This document shows, piece by piece, positions 53,791 through 62,096 of a stretch of DNA of 64,000 bases. Position 1 is the first letter of the stretch, and every line of letters begins with the position of its first letter. The translations under genes and the position numbers were made by a program. Origin of the DNA: Paradesulfitobacterium ferrireducens (GTDB taxonomy: Bacteria; Bacillota; Desulfitobacteriia; Desulfitobacteriales; Desulfitobacteriaceae); the NCBI RefSeq assembly GCF_017310645.1, contig NZ_JAFLRH010000007.1, forward strand, positions 61,993-125,992, in the 5' to 3' direction. Below the pieces are notes generated by a model. It had not been told where the DNA came from and did not search any database. It saw only the letters and a program-made list of their open reading frames with translations.

Positions 53791-56064
53791 TTAAAAATTA
53801 AAGCTTCTCCGGGCTACGGTTTGATAGTGCACCGCGAGCCGCGGTTCCTCCAAGGTCAAGGCAGGAGCAGATACCGGAAATGTTCCTTCCACAGTGACTT
53901 CAAGCCTGCCGCTGGCCTCTATAGTCAATTGAAGGTTGTGGCGCTGAGGCGGAGTTCGTTCAACGGTTAGGTTGTAATTTCCGTCCGCTCCTTTTTTACC
54001 CTTAAGCTCTACTTTCTTAGGCAACTTATTTGAGGGCAGGAAATCACTGCCTTGAGTCAATTGAAAGGCTTCAGGACTTGACAGAGTTATAGAAAGTAAA
54101 TACGGTTCTACCCCATAATTTAAAGAGAGATTGACATCAAGCGTCCGCACGGTTCCCGCCCGCTCGTTTACAGTGGCTTCAGCAGCTAAGGGAGGAGCAG
54201 CAGAATAGGCCGGAAGGGTGACACTTTTGCCAGAGGTGCTGTTAAATTGCCGGTGAATGCGGGATGGTAGGTTTTCCGGTGAACGGATGACAAGCTGGCC
54301 CTTGTTCTCAACCCACTCCTCCTGAAGGATGACAACTTGGGGATAATCGGTCGTGTATGCGGGCACCAGTCCCAGACCTAAGATAAGCCCGCCTAAAGCC
54401 AGGACGATTGGCTTCCGGGTGGAAATACGAAATCTTCTCCAATTGTAGGTTCGGGATCGGATGACATGGAATCCTGCCAGCATCAGAGGAATAAGCAAAA
54501 CGGTATAAATAAAGGCAAAAAGGACGGGATAGCGGTGGACCGTTTCGTAATAGCTAACCCATTGTTCCGAATTCAACAGTTCCCAATGGAATTTATAGAT
54601 AAAATACGGACCGAAAAGCGTGAGGATAAAGGAAGGCCTAAAATACTGGACAAGAAGAAGTGCCAGCCAAAAGATGAAAGGGAAAGCCAAATCCACTCGG
54701 ACTAAAGCTGCCCCGAGCCCAGCTACTGCAATCCATATGACAGCCCCAAGCCAGTACATTCTCCCTGATTGCGGGAGCTTAAGCAACGACCATAAATTTG
54801 TGATTAAGAGTAATAGACCGGCTAAGGCAAAGACTCTAGCCCCAACGAATACACCCGGGTACGCATACCAAACCCAGTTAGTTTGCTTCACCGTCTGCCA
54901 GATGAATTCCATGCTTCCGCTAAGCAAGACGTCGGCTAAAGCCGTGGCTGCGGTTACCCCCATTATTTTAAAGAGATCTTTCCAGCGGACAGCAGGTTTT
55001 AAGACCCTGACCAGCATGAGGGCTGTGCCGGCCATGATCAATAAAGTGAGCAATCTAAGGGCATTCGTTGGCAGCATTAGAACCCGCGGTCCCACTTGGA
55101 AGGTGAGATAGAGTTCATCCCAAGTTCTCGGTCCGGATTCTTGCACCTTTACCGATTTCACTAACTGGTAAGCAAAGTCACCAACTGTTTTTAAATCCAA
55201 GGGAGCCACCTGCTCCAGTTTATCTCCAGGCTGGTGGAAATACCCGGCCGGGCGCCCGGCGATTCCAAGCCCAACCGCAGGCACACCTTGAGCAAGGAAA
55301 GAACTAAAATCACTGGCTCCTCCCTGGGACGAATCCCTGGTCATCACCATAAAATCCCGGCTCAAGTGGAACGGAATTTTCTCTGCTTGCGCTATTTTGG
55401 TTACTTGTTTCAATAAATCCCAAGGGGCCGATGTCTTACCGGCACCGTCAATTAACAGGGGGGTTCCGATCATATCCAGATTCAGCATCCATTTAACGGC
55501 GGAAAGATCAGTTCGTTCCACAAAATATCCGGAGCCGACCAACCCCATTTCCTCTGCCCCGAAAAACACTAGTTGATACGTGTCTTCATGCGGTTCTGCA
55601 CTGAGAACTCTGGCTAATTCCAACAGCACCCCTGCCCCGGAGGCATTATCAACGGCTCCCGGGGCACTCAGTCCGGCTGAATCATAATGGGCGCCCAGAA
55701 CAATACTTTCAGCATGCGTACCTGGGAGCTCTGCAATAATATTTTGGCTGTTTACAACCTTAATCTTCTGAACCGTGTCTAAAGGATTATTAGACACAAC
55801 GACCTTGCTAAACGGCTGTTCAGTAACTTTCCAGCCGTACTGTTCGAGTATATAATAAATATACTGCGCAGCTTTGGTCTCTCCTTTGCTTCCGGCCGGA
55901 CGAGGTCCGATTTTCTGAACCAGTGTTTGAACGTGTTGATAGGCTTTGTCCGCTGAAAATTGAGTCTCGGCAGCCGCCGGCTTGCTCATAAATATTAATA
56001 GGAAAAACGTAAGCAGAGCTGTCTTAAGCGAAGCATGCTTCACAGTCATCATGCCCTTTCTCAC
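53791..56064 (-). CDS. M28 family aminopeptidase with C-terminal membrane domain
   Basis: A 757-residue exported metallopeptidase. A signal peptide (ALLTFFLLIFMSKPAAAE) is followed by the M28 domain at about 45-310, with zinc ligands in LGAHYDSAG, GAVDNASGAG, FFGAEEMGLVG, LNLDMIG and GYFHQPGDKL. Residues about 340-570 hold some eight membrane helices, and the last 190 residues are a predicted extracytoplasmic beta-rich domain. This layout resembles eukaryotic Fxna/ERMP1-type membrane M28 peptidases. Start is uncertain: GTG at 56064, ATG at 56049 or 56046 (AAAGG just upstream). Confidence 0.87.
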   Translation of the reverse strand: MRKGMMTVKHASLKTALLTFFLLIFMSKPAAAETQFSADKAYQHVQTLVQKIGPRPAGSKGETKAAQYIYYILEQYGWKVTEQPFSKVVVSNNPLDTVQKIKVVNSQNIIAELPGTHAESIVLGAHYDSAGLSAPGAVDNASGAGVLLELARVLSAEPHEDTYQLVFFGAEEMGLVGSGYFVERTDLSAVKWMLNLDMIGTPLLIDGAGKTSAPWDLLKQVTKIAQAEKIPFHLSRDFMVMTRDSSQGGASDFSSFLAQGVPAVGLGIAGRPAGYFHQPGDKLEQVAPLDLKTVGDFAYQLVKSVKVQESGPRTWDELYLTFQVGPRVLMLPTNALRLLTLLIMAGTALMLVRVLKPAVRWKDLFKIMGVTAATALADVLLSGSMEFIWQTVKQTNWVWYAYPGVFVGARVFALAGLLLLITNLWSLLKLPQSGRMYWLGAVIWIAVAGLGAALVRVDLAFPFIFWLALLLVQYFRPSFILTLFGPYFIYKFHWELLNSEQWVSYYETVHRYPVLFAFIYTVLLIPLMLAGFHVIRSRTYNWRRFRISTRKPIVLALGGLILGLGLVPAYTTDYPQVVILQEEWVENKGQLVIRSPENLPSRIHRQFNSTSGKSVTLPAYSAAPPLAAEATVNERAGTVRTLDVNLSLNYGVEPYLLSITLSSPEAFQLTQGSDFLPSNKLPKKVELKGKKGADGNYNLTVERTPPQRHNLQLTIEASGRLEVTVEGTFPVSAPALTLEEPRLAVHYQTVARRSFNF

Positions 56065-56126
56065 ATGTACTGCTCTGCCAATCCTTATGAAGAAGATGAA
56101 GTTTCTATGCCAACTTCCAACTATTT

Positions 56127-56154
56127 TTGAACTAAAGCTTAAGTATGGTATAAT
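56127..56154 (+). promoter_or_regulatory. Promoter of the PLD-like lipoprotein gene
   Basis: TTGAAC (56127-56132), 16-base spacer, exact TATAAT (56149-56154), 31 bases before the ATG. Confidence 0.8.
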
Positions 56155-56184
56155 TAGAAAATAACAGGAGTTGGGAGATAATTC

Positions 56185-57201
56185 ATGTTCAGACGATTTT
56201 TAGCTGTTATTTTAATCATTGTGGTCTTAATAACAGGAGGGTGTACCATTTCCACACCCAAGTTTATGCAGAAAGAAACTCCTGTGTCTAACCTGCCCGC
56301 TGAAGCCATCTTAAGCCAACAGGATGACATTTATAATCGAACCATAGCCCTGTTAAATTCAGCCAAGAAAACAATTTATGTAGAACAAGCAAGTTTTGAC
56401 GATTCACAGCTGCTGGATCTCTTAATTAAAAAAGCGAGTTCCGGGGTCGAGGTAAAAGTCCTTTTAGATCAATTCCGCAAGGCAAACGCTGCTACCCTGA
56501 ACCAATTTAAAAGTCATGATATTTCGGCTCAGTTCTACCCTGCCCGTAAAGGTCAGAGCAATAACGTGAAACTTCTGGTTGTTGACCATCAATTCGCCTT
56601 GGTGTATGGACCAACTTGGACCCAAGAAGGACGATCCGCCCGTGATCTGGCGGTTGAGCTTACAGGTTATGCCGCTTGGAAAGCATCCGCTGTTTTTGCT
56701 CGGGATTGGGAGTTCACCACAACCTTAGCTCTTGACATACCCAAAACATCCCCGGCCCCCGCTGATAATATCATTCTAGCCACTAATGCAAAAGTCAAGC
56801 AGCAGCTTCAAAATCTGATTGCCCGCAGCTCAGGCTCCATCTGGCTGGAAGTGACGGAACTAAAGGATGAGGATATCATACAGGCCCTGGTGGACGCCAA
56901 ACAAAAAGGGCGGGAGGTCCGCCTTTTACTCAATAAAGAATACGCCCTCAAAGAGGATGTCCAGCCGGTCCTTTCTCTGTTAAAAAGTGCAGGAGTGGAT
57001 ATCCGTTACCTGCAGGACAATTCTAACCTCCGGCTCGGTATCTTTGATGGACGTACTTTTTTCTTCAGCAGTTCGGGATGGACCTATTCTACCTTCGTGA
57101 TAAATCATGAATTCTCGATTACAGTTCCATCTCCCCAGGCTGCAGCTAAACTAAGTGACCTATTTGCCCAAGATTGGGCCAATGCTACCACTAAACTCTA
57201 A
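56185..57201 (+). CDS. Lipoprotein with two degenerate phospholipase-D-like domains
   Basis: A 338-residue lipoprotein: a hydrophobic N-terminus ends in the lipobox ITGGC at residue 20. Two PLD-like halves follow (about 45-180, 190-335). At the catalytic HxKx4D sites the first half reads NVKLLVVD and the second NLRLGIFD, so the essential His is Asn or lost in both, and the second Lys is Arg. It is therefore probably not an active phosphodiesterase and may bind nucleic acid, lipid or a partner instead. ATG at 56185 follows GGGAG; a consensus promoter precedes it. Convergent with the 57209 gene (7 bases apart). Confidence 0.83.
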   Translation: MFRRFLAVILIIVVLITGGCTISTPKFMQKETPVSNLPAEAILSQQDDIYNRTIALLNSAKKTIYVEQASFDDSQLLDLLIKKASSGVEVKVLLDQFRKANAATLNQFKSHDISAQFYPARKGQSNNVKLLVVDHQFALVYGPTWTQEGRSARDLAVELTGYAAWKASAVFARDWEFTTTLALDIPKTSPAPADNIILATNAKVKQQLQNLIARSSGSIWLEVTELKDEDIIQALVDAKQKGREVRLLLNKEYALKEDVQPVLSLLKSAGVDIRYLQDNSNLRLGIFDGRTFFFSSSGWTYSTFVINHEFSITVPSPQAAAKLSDLFAQDWANATTKL

Positions 57202-57208
57202 AAAGGAT

Positions 57209-57832
57209 CTATTCCATATCCTCCAAATGAGTGCAATCTCCTAAAACCATAGGTAAAATCGCATTCCCATTATGTTCTAGAATATTTAAGGCTGTGTTAA
57301 ACTGCCAGGGGGTTTTCTTCCAGTCACTCACATCAAAACCCAAGGCTTTGGTTACCAACAGCTTAAGCGTGAGCCCGTGAGTTACTATGCAAATGGTTTC
57401 CCCTGCGTGTTTTTTAATCAATGCCTTTAAGTAATCCCAGGCTCTTTCCGCTACTACCGGCATGGTTTCCCCACCGGGAATCTGCACCAGATAGGGAGAT
57501 TTATCCCATACCGCGAAGATATCCGTATAACTTTCCCTTAACTCGGCCCAAACTTTACCTTCCCATTCTCCGAAGGAAAGCTCTCTGAACTGAGGAGCCG
57601 GCAGTACAGGTGCCGTGAGCCCAATTTCCGTTCGAATAACCTCTGCCGTAGCCAAAGCCCTGGGACGGTCACTCGCATATAAGTATTGAATCCCTTCCTG
57701 CTTTAACCGGGACGCTAAGCGTTTGGCTTGATTCAATCCCCGCTCGGTCAATGGGGAATCCAGCATACCCTGGACGCGGCCTTCAATATTCCACTGTGTT
57801 TCCCCGTGCCGGGTTAATATGATTTTGGTCAA
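57209..57832 (-). CDS. Histidine phosphatase family protein (phosphoglycerate mutase-like)
   Basis: A 207-residue protein with the catalytic LTRHGETQWN at residue 6-15, the second phosphate pocket Arg in ASDRPRALATAEVI, the acid-base Glu in FGEWEGKVW and the second His in IVTHGLTLKLL. Members include CobC-type alpha-ribazole phosphatases and broad-range phosphatases; a cobamide role is plausible in a corrinoid-using organism but no other cobalamin gene is nearby. ATG at 57832. Confidence 0.88.
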   Translation of the reverse strand: MTKIILTRHGETQWNIEGRVQGMLDSPLTERGLNQAKRLASRLKQEGIQYLYASDRPRALATAEVIRTEIGLTAPVLPAPQFRELSFGEWEGKVWAELRESYTDIFAVWDKSPYLVQIPGGETMPVVAERAWDYLKALIKKHAGETICIVTHGLTLKLLVTKALGFDVSDWKKTPWQFNTALNILEHNGNAILPMVLGDCTHLEDME

Positions 57833-57852
57833 AACCTCTTCCCCTCCATACT

Positions 57853-57885
57853 AAAAAGAAAGAAAGGGTAGGGAAATCCCTACCC
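57853..57885 (-). terminator. Terminator of the 6S RNA candidate
   Basis: GGGTAGGGA/TCCCTACCC stem with an A/T-rich tetraloop, then TTTCTTTCTTTTT on the minus strand. Confidence 0.95.
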
Positions 57886-58056
57886 TCCCCACCTTGCCGT
57901 AAGACTCCAGGTTTTCTGACCCTGCTCTCGCAGGTGGGTGTCTAGGTTAAGTTTTCCATCTTCCCTGACAGGGCCTGATGTACATGCTTAACATTTAACT
58001 CCCGAAACACTAATAGGATCAAAACCAAGATAATCCATACGCACAAGGCAGGTTGT
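57855..58056 (-). ncRNA. ssrS: 6S RNA candidate
   Basis: A stand-alone transcription unit of about 200 nt in a 276-base gap: extended -10 promoter at 58063, terminator at 57853, no frame. By eye it folds into one long rod: CCTTG.GC.GTA near the 5' end pairs with TAC.GC.AAGG near the 3' end, GGTTTT with AAAACC, GTGTTT with AGACAC, TTAAG with CTTAA, and a tip with CATC..CCCTG/CAGGG..GATG. An open central region keeps a side hairpin CCTGC-GAGA-GCAGG. This rod with a central bubble and a bubble hairpin is 6S RNA architecture, which traps sigma-A RNA polymerase. Identity rests on structure, size and layout, not on a family search. Confidence 0.72.
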
Positions 58057-58062
58057 GTAGTT

Positions 58063-58071
58063 ATTATAACA
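58063..58071 (-). promoter_or_regulatory. Extended -10 promoter of the 6S RNA candidate
   Basis: TGTTATAAT on the minus strand; expected start near A at 58056. No clear -35. Confidence 0.7.
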
Positions 58072-58108
58072 CTTCTGGCTTTAAAATTCTCTAGTAAAGC
58101 TTGGGAAA

Positions 58109-58600
58109 TTAGCGTTTATGTAACTTATCTTCCAATTCTGCCAGACGGTCTTGAAACAGAGCGATAGTCATTTCCTGAGTACGCATGCGCCGTCTTAAAT
58201 TTTCAACCAAATAAGTTAATTCTTTAACATCTAAACTTAAGGTTTGGATACTCTCGGATTCCTGTAGTCCTTCTCCTTGGGGCGTAGGTTCAGCCATTGT
58301 GACCGGAGCGCCCGCTTTCGCTGCAGGCAAATCTGCCGGAGGCTGCGACTGGTTAAGTGCCGGTTTGGCGGGAGCTAACAGGTAGGTAAACTTGGCATAG
58401 CGGGAATTGCGGCCAGGGCTGACCTCGATCATCCCTTCTTCTTTTAGGGTATCAAGCGCCCGTTTGAGGGTGGTATTGGCCGAACCGGTTCCCCTTTGAA
58501 TTTCGGAAAAGGCGATTTCAAATTCGTTACTGCCATAAATATCTACCATTTTTTCAAAGAACTCCAGAAATTTCTTTTGCGTTTTATCTCTCAGGCCCAA
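58109..58600 (-). CDS. Winged-helix / coiled-coil protein of unknown role
   Basis: A 163-residue protein. Residues about 5-70 look like a winged helix-turn-helix (FSEIQRGTGSANTTLKRALD, then LKEEGMIEVSPGRNSRYAKF). A Pro/Ala-rich linker (75-115) leads to a C-terminal coiled coil (about 120-160, LRRRMRTQEMTIALFQDRLA). DNA binding with coiled-coil oligomerisation is likely; targets are unknown and I recognise no named family. TTG start at 58600 with AAAGGA ten bases upstream, overlapping the panB stop region, so it is cotranscribed with panB. Confidence 0.7.
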   Translation of the reverse strand: MGLRDKTQKKFLEFFEKMVDIYGSNEFEIAFSEIQRGTGSANTTLKRALDTLKEEGMIEVSPGRNSRYAKFTYLLAPAKPALNQSQPPADLPAAKAGAPVTMAEPTPQGEGLQESESIQTLSLDVKELTYLVENLRRRMRTQEMTIALFQDRLAELEDKLHKR

Positions 58601-58619
58601 ACTTTTTCATTCCTTTCTC

Positions 58620-59450
58620 TTAACCGCCATACAGACGCTCTAAAACATCATCTGCCAGCGTAAACGTATGTTCCAAAGCGGGAAACTCACCGGCTTTAAC
58701 CTCTCTGATATAGGCCTGTATCCCTTCCAAGGCTTGAACGCCTAAGTTCGCATACTGCTTGACAAATTTTGGCTTAAACCTTTCGAATAAACCTAATAAG
58801 TCATGATAGACCAAGACCTGTCCGTCACATGAGGCGCCTGCTCCAATTCCTATCGTCGGAATCGTTAATTCAAGGGTTATTTTTTCGGCGACTTGCCGGG
58901 GCATTGCTTCCAAGACAATGGCGAAGGCACCTGCCTCTTGTAAAGCCAACGCATCCCGGCTCAATTTCTCTACACTTTCAAGATCCCGCCCTTGGACTTT
59001 AAAGCCCCCGAGCTGACCGGCCGTTTGCGGCGTCAGACCAATATGGCCTACTACCGGAATTCCTGCGTTAACTAAAGCGTTTACAACCGGAGCGTAGTAT
59101 TCTCCTCCTTCGAGCTTGACGGCATCAGCTCCACCTTCTTTGAGCAATCTCCCCCCGTTGAAGAGAGCGCTCTCTTCCGAAACATAGCTCATAAAGGGAA
59201 GATCAGCAACCACAAAGGTTTCCGGTGCCCCGCGACACACCGCTTTCGTATGATGCAGCATGTCATCCATGGTTACCGGTACCGTAGAATCATATCCCAG
59301 AACGACCATACCGAGTGAATCCCCTACCAAAAGCATTTCTATGCCTGCTTGTTCGCTTATGCGGGCCGAAGGATAATCATAGGCCGTCAGCATTAGAATT
59401 TTTTCTCTATGCAATTTCATAGTGCCAAAATCTAAAATATTTTTCTTCAT
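58620..59450 (-). CDS. panB: 3-methyl-2-oxobutanoate hydroxymethyltransferase
   Basis: A 276-residue PanB, the first committed step of pantothenate synthesis, adding a hydroxymethyl group from methylenetetrahydrofolate to ketoisovalerate. ILMLTAYDYPSARISEQAGI, LLVGDSLGMVVLGYDSTVPV (metal Asp), KLEGG and GHIGLTPQTAGQLGGFKVQG are hallmark segments. panC and panD are not adjacent; instead a winged-helix gene follows 19 bases downstream. Confidence 0.96.
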   Translation of the reverse strand: MKKNILDFGTMKLHREKILMLTAYDYPSARISEQAGIEMLLVGDSLGMVVLGYDSTVPVTMDDMLHHTKAVCRGAPETFVVADLPFMSYVSEESALFNGGRLLKEGGADAVKLEGGEYYAPVVNALVNAGIPVVGHIGLTPQTAGQLGGFKVQGRDLESVEKLSRDALALQEAGAFAIVLEAMPRQVAEKITLELTIPTIGIGAGASCDGQVLVYHDLLGLFERFKPKFVKQYANLGVQALEGIQAYIREVKAGEFPALEHTFTLADDVLERLYGG

Positions 59451-59622
59451 GTTGATCCCCTCCCCTATCTGTATTCCTCCCCATTTCCGGTAATTTCTTC
59501 CCTTATTATATCACGAACAAGGCCATGATACATGCACTTCATAGAAATCCCTTCATATGATTCTAGGCATACTCCTCCAAAATGGAGCATATTTTGAAAG
59601 TAACAAAGGAGGGGATATCCTT

Positions 59623-59988
59623 ATGTCCAAATCCTTTAACCTGAGTCTGGTTATAAAAGGTATTGTCATCGCAGCGGTGCTGGCGTTTATTTTTTCCGCA
59701 GGATTTGGAATCTTACTTGCATTGACATCTCTGCCTGAGTCGGACATGGCGTCAACTGTTATTTTCAGTGCCAGCATTTTCATTGCTGCGATTCTAACCT
59801 CTTATCAAGCGGGCACCAAAGGCTTATACTATGGTCTTGCCATCGGATTTGGCTTTGTCATCGTACTTCTGCTGGTTTCATTTATTCTAACGGAGAACAC
59901 GCTTTGGCTCCGAGTCGGTGAAAAATCGGTATTTGCATTTCTTGCGGGCGGCATCGGCGGAATCATCGGAGTTGTATTCAAACGGTAA
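59623..59988 (+). CDS. TIGR04086 family (YrzE-like) membrane protein
   Basis: A 121-residue protein with four hydrophobic segments (about 10-33, 45-62, 70-90, 100-118) ending GGIGGIIGVVFKR. Size and layout fit the TIGR04086/YrzE group of Firmicutes, of unknown function. ATG at 59623 follows AAAGGAGGGG; the frame is open upstream but without a ribosome site. Confidence 0.82.
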   Translation: MSKSFNLSLVIKGIVIAAVLAFIFSAGFGILLALTSLPESDMASTVIFSASIFIAAILTSYQAGTKGLYYGLAIGFGFVIVLLLVSFILTENTLWLRVGEKSVFAFLAGGIGGIIGVVFKR

Positions 59989-60020
59989 GGCAAACGTTCG
60001 GCGAAAATCATAAAATTCGC

Positions 60021-60047
60021 AAGGGGGTAAAGCCCTTTTCTTTTTTT
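60021..60047 (+). terminator. Terminator of the YrzE-like gene
   Basis: AAGGG/CCCTT short stem followed by TTC and TTTTTTT. The stem is short, so efficiency is uncertain. Confidence 0.55.
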
Positions 60048-60078
60048 GTCAGAAAGACTACAATATTATTCAGGGGTA

Positions 60079-60190
60079 GTGTTTAAGAGTCAGGAGTCAG
60101 GAGTTACAATACTCTTAAAAGAAAGTATCTTTTCAAAACCCCAAGGCATACAGTCCATCTACTGAATTCTGAGTACTGAACTGAGTACAT
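60079..60190. repeat. GAGTCAGGAGTCAGGAGTT / GAATTC-GAGTACTGA repeat, copy 2
   Basis: Tandem GTCAGGA words are followed some 70 bases later by ACTGAATTCTGAGTACTGAA and ACTGAGTAC. The same words occur at 43350-43409. They look like a dispersed short-word intergenic repeat, not coding. Confidence 0.65.
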
Positions 60191-60220
60191 TTCTAGAAAT
60201 AATAGAGGAGTGACTAAAAA

Positions 60221-60778
60221 ATGTGTGTAGAGAAGACTCCCTGGGAACAAGTGACGGATTTTCACGGCCATAGCTGCCCGGGTGTGGCTTTAGGATTTCG
60301 AGTTGCACAAATTGCCAGCCGCGAATTGGGCCTGAGACCGTCTCCTGAAGCTCAAGTATTAGTCAAGGCAGAAACTGCCTCCTGTGCCCTGGATGCCTTT
60401 CAGGTTTTAAACCATGCGACTATGGGTAAAAGAACCTTAAAGCTTCAAGAGCATGGTAAACATGTCTATCATTTTCAATACAGCGGTACGGAGGAAATCA
60501 TTCGGATTGCGATTCGAAGCAGCGTTATCCAAAAAATGACTGAACCACAGGAAAACCTGTCTCCCCGCCAGAAACAAAATAAATCCTTAGAATTACTTCA
60601 ACTGATTCTGAGCTTAAGTGAAGAAGATTTTTGTACGGTTAAACGACTGCCCGGAAGTCTGAGCGAAACAGCTACCTCATTGGTTTGGACTGTCTGCTCC
60701 CGCTGTCAGGAACCCGTGAAATCCGAATTCACGCGCGAAGAAGGTTCTGAGATCCTTTGCTTAGAATGTCAATCGTAA
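60221..60778 (+). CDS. FmdE family protein with C-terminal zinc ribbon
   Basis: A 185-residue protein. The N-terminal domain carries FHGHSCPGVALGFRVA (residues 13-28), the FmdE signature named after formylmethanofuran dehydrogenase subunit E, with the CALDAFQVLNHATMGK block near 50. The C-terminal CSRCQEPVKSE and CLECQS pairs form a zinc-ribbon-like site. In bacteria FmdE proteins are linked to molybdenum/tungsten formate-type enzymes or thiol metabolism, but the role is not settled. ATG at 60221 follows AGAGGAG. No Mo-enzyme gene is near. Confidence 0.85.
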   Translation: MCVEKTPWEQVTDFHGHSCPGVALGFRVAQIASRELGLRPSPEAQVLVKAETASCALDAFQVLNHATMGKRTLKLQEHGKHVYHFQYSGTEEIIRIAIRSSVIQKMTEPQENLSPRQKQNKSLELLQLILSLSEEDFCTVKRLPGSLSETATSLVWTVCSRCQEPVKSEFTREEGSEILCLECQS

Positions 60779-60797
60779 CAGGATAGACATTCTCCAC

Positions 60798-61580
60798 TTA
60801 GGACGCAATCCTTCGCGCTCTGACAATTCTCCAAATGAGTAGGACTACCGCTAATAAAACGGTTGCCATACTGCTCCACTGGGCAGCAGTCCAGTGGAAT
60901 AAAAACCGGGGACTATCCCCCCGCAATTGTTCCAGGAAAAACCGGGCCAAATTATAGCCTGCCGCGTAAATCAAAAAGATCGTACCGGATGGCCATTTTT
61001 TTAGTTTCAAGATAACCAGTAAGGCAAAGAGTATGACATCAAACTGTCCTTCCCAGACCTCGGCCGGCCACAGGGGCTGATCCCCGAATTTTTCCCGGGC
61101 AATTGTCCCTACTGGGTAAAGCAGGCCGAAATCCCCTCCCGTTGGCCCGCCAAAGGCATCACCGTTCATGAGGTTGGCGTCGCGACCTATGGATTGAGCC
61201 AGAATCAGTCCCGGTGCGATGATATCTGCCAATTCCCAAAAAGGAAGTTTCTTGCGCCAAACATAGATTATCCCTACCAAAAGTGCCCCAACAACCCCTC
61301 CCTGAATGGACAGACCTCCATGCCATACAGCAATGATTTCTTGGGGATTGTTTTTGTAATAGGCCCAGTCAAAAAAGAAGACTTGCCAAAAGCGGGCGCC
61401 AAGCAAACCGCCAAGCAAGAGCAAGGGAGCCAGATCCAAAATGGCTTCCTTCAAATGCGGTTTCCCCTCGGCATTGGCAAAATACAGGGAAACTCCCACT
61501 CCCAAGATAAAAGCCAAGGCAAATAAGGTACCATAAGCTCGCACAGGGAAATCTCCAATAAAAAACCAAAACTGATGCAT
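60798..61580 (-). CDS. lgt: Prolipoprotein diacylglyceryl transferase
   Basis: A 260-residue, seven-helix Lgt that attaches diacylglycerol to the lipobox Cys of prelipoproteins. WHGGLSIQGGVVGALL (with the catalytic-region Gly/Arg neighbours), and SIGRDANLMNGDAFGGPTG near 140 are recognisable, the latter a variant of the usual GRxGNFxNGE. It serves lipoproteins such as those at 56185 and 62328. ATG at 61580; possibly a second Lgt paralogue given the altered signature. Confidence 0.92.
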   Translation of the reverse strand: MHQFWFFIGDFPVRAYGTLFALAFILGVGVSLYFANAEGKPHLKEAILDLAPLLLLGGLLGARFWQVFFFDWAYYKNNPQEIIAVWHGGLSIQGGVVGALLVGIIYVWRKKLPFWELADIIAPGLILAQSIGRDANLMNGDAFGGPTGGDFGLLYPVGTIAREKFGDQPLWPAEVWEGQFDVILFALLVILKLKKWPSGTIFLIYAAGYNLARFFLEQLRGDSPRFLFHWTAAQWSSMATVLLAVVLLIWRIVRARRIAS

Positions 61581-61633
61581 TTCATTCTCCTTACCGGCTT
61601 TAACGCTGCCTAAGATAATTTTCTTCTATATTA

Positions 61634-61679
61634 AATTAGACAATGGCTCAATGCAAGTGCATCAAGCCATTGTCTAATT
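61634..61679. repeat. 15-bp inverted repeat upstream of lgt
   Basis: AATTAGACAATGGCT (61634-61648) pairs perfectly with 61665-61679; the 16-base loop itself contains TGCA/TGCA. No T-run is present beyond short AT-rich flanks. It lies between lgt and the small membrane gene, both on the minus strand. Confidence 0.65.
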
Positions 61680-61744
61680 CTTGAATTCCTAGTAAAACAA
61701 AATCACTTAATATAAATTGATAAACACTAAGTCAAACCTATAAC

Positions 61745-61945
61745 TTAAAGTGTATTAAGCTTGGAGTAAAACGCATCATGCTCGGAAAAAAACGGGATAT
61801 CTACGGTCCGATCTTGTTTGCCAATGGGTTTCTGAACCGCCTGATAATAAACGGAATGTTTGTTCTTACTGCACCAATAATCTCCGTAGGCGGCAGCAAC
61901 AAAGGCAAGAATGGCGATCAAAGCCACTAACCATGTGAAAATCAT
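61745..61945 (-). CDS. Small single-span membrane protein, 66 residues
   Basis: One N-terminal helix (IFTWLVALIAILAFVAAAYG) and a polar tail ending DAFYSKLNTL; one Cys just after the helix (DYWCSKNK). ATG at 61945 follows GGAGGTG at eight bases, a strong site. No family recognised. Confidence 0.72.
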   Translation of the reverse strand: MIFTWLVALIAILAFVAAAYGDYWCSKNKHSVYYQAVQKPIGKQDRTVDIPFFSEHDAFYSKLNTL

Positions 61946-62061
61946 CTCAAATACACCTCCACTACTATTTTAGAATCTATAGTTTTAATGTCAAGAGTTT
62001 TTTGTTCCCCGAGCTAAAACAGCCATTCACATTGAAAATTGAGCTTTTGAGGAACACTTTT

Positions 62062-62090
62062 CTGACAACACTGATAATTTCGAGTATACT
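62062..62090 (+). promoter_or_regulatory. Promoter of the small-RNA candidate
   Basis: CTGACA (62062-62067), 17-base spacer, TATACT (62085-62090). One mismatch from consensus in each hexamer. Confidence 0.72.
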
Positions 62091-62096
62091 ACAGTC

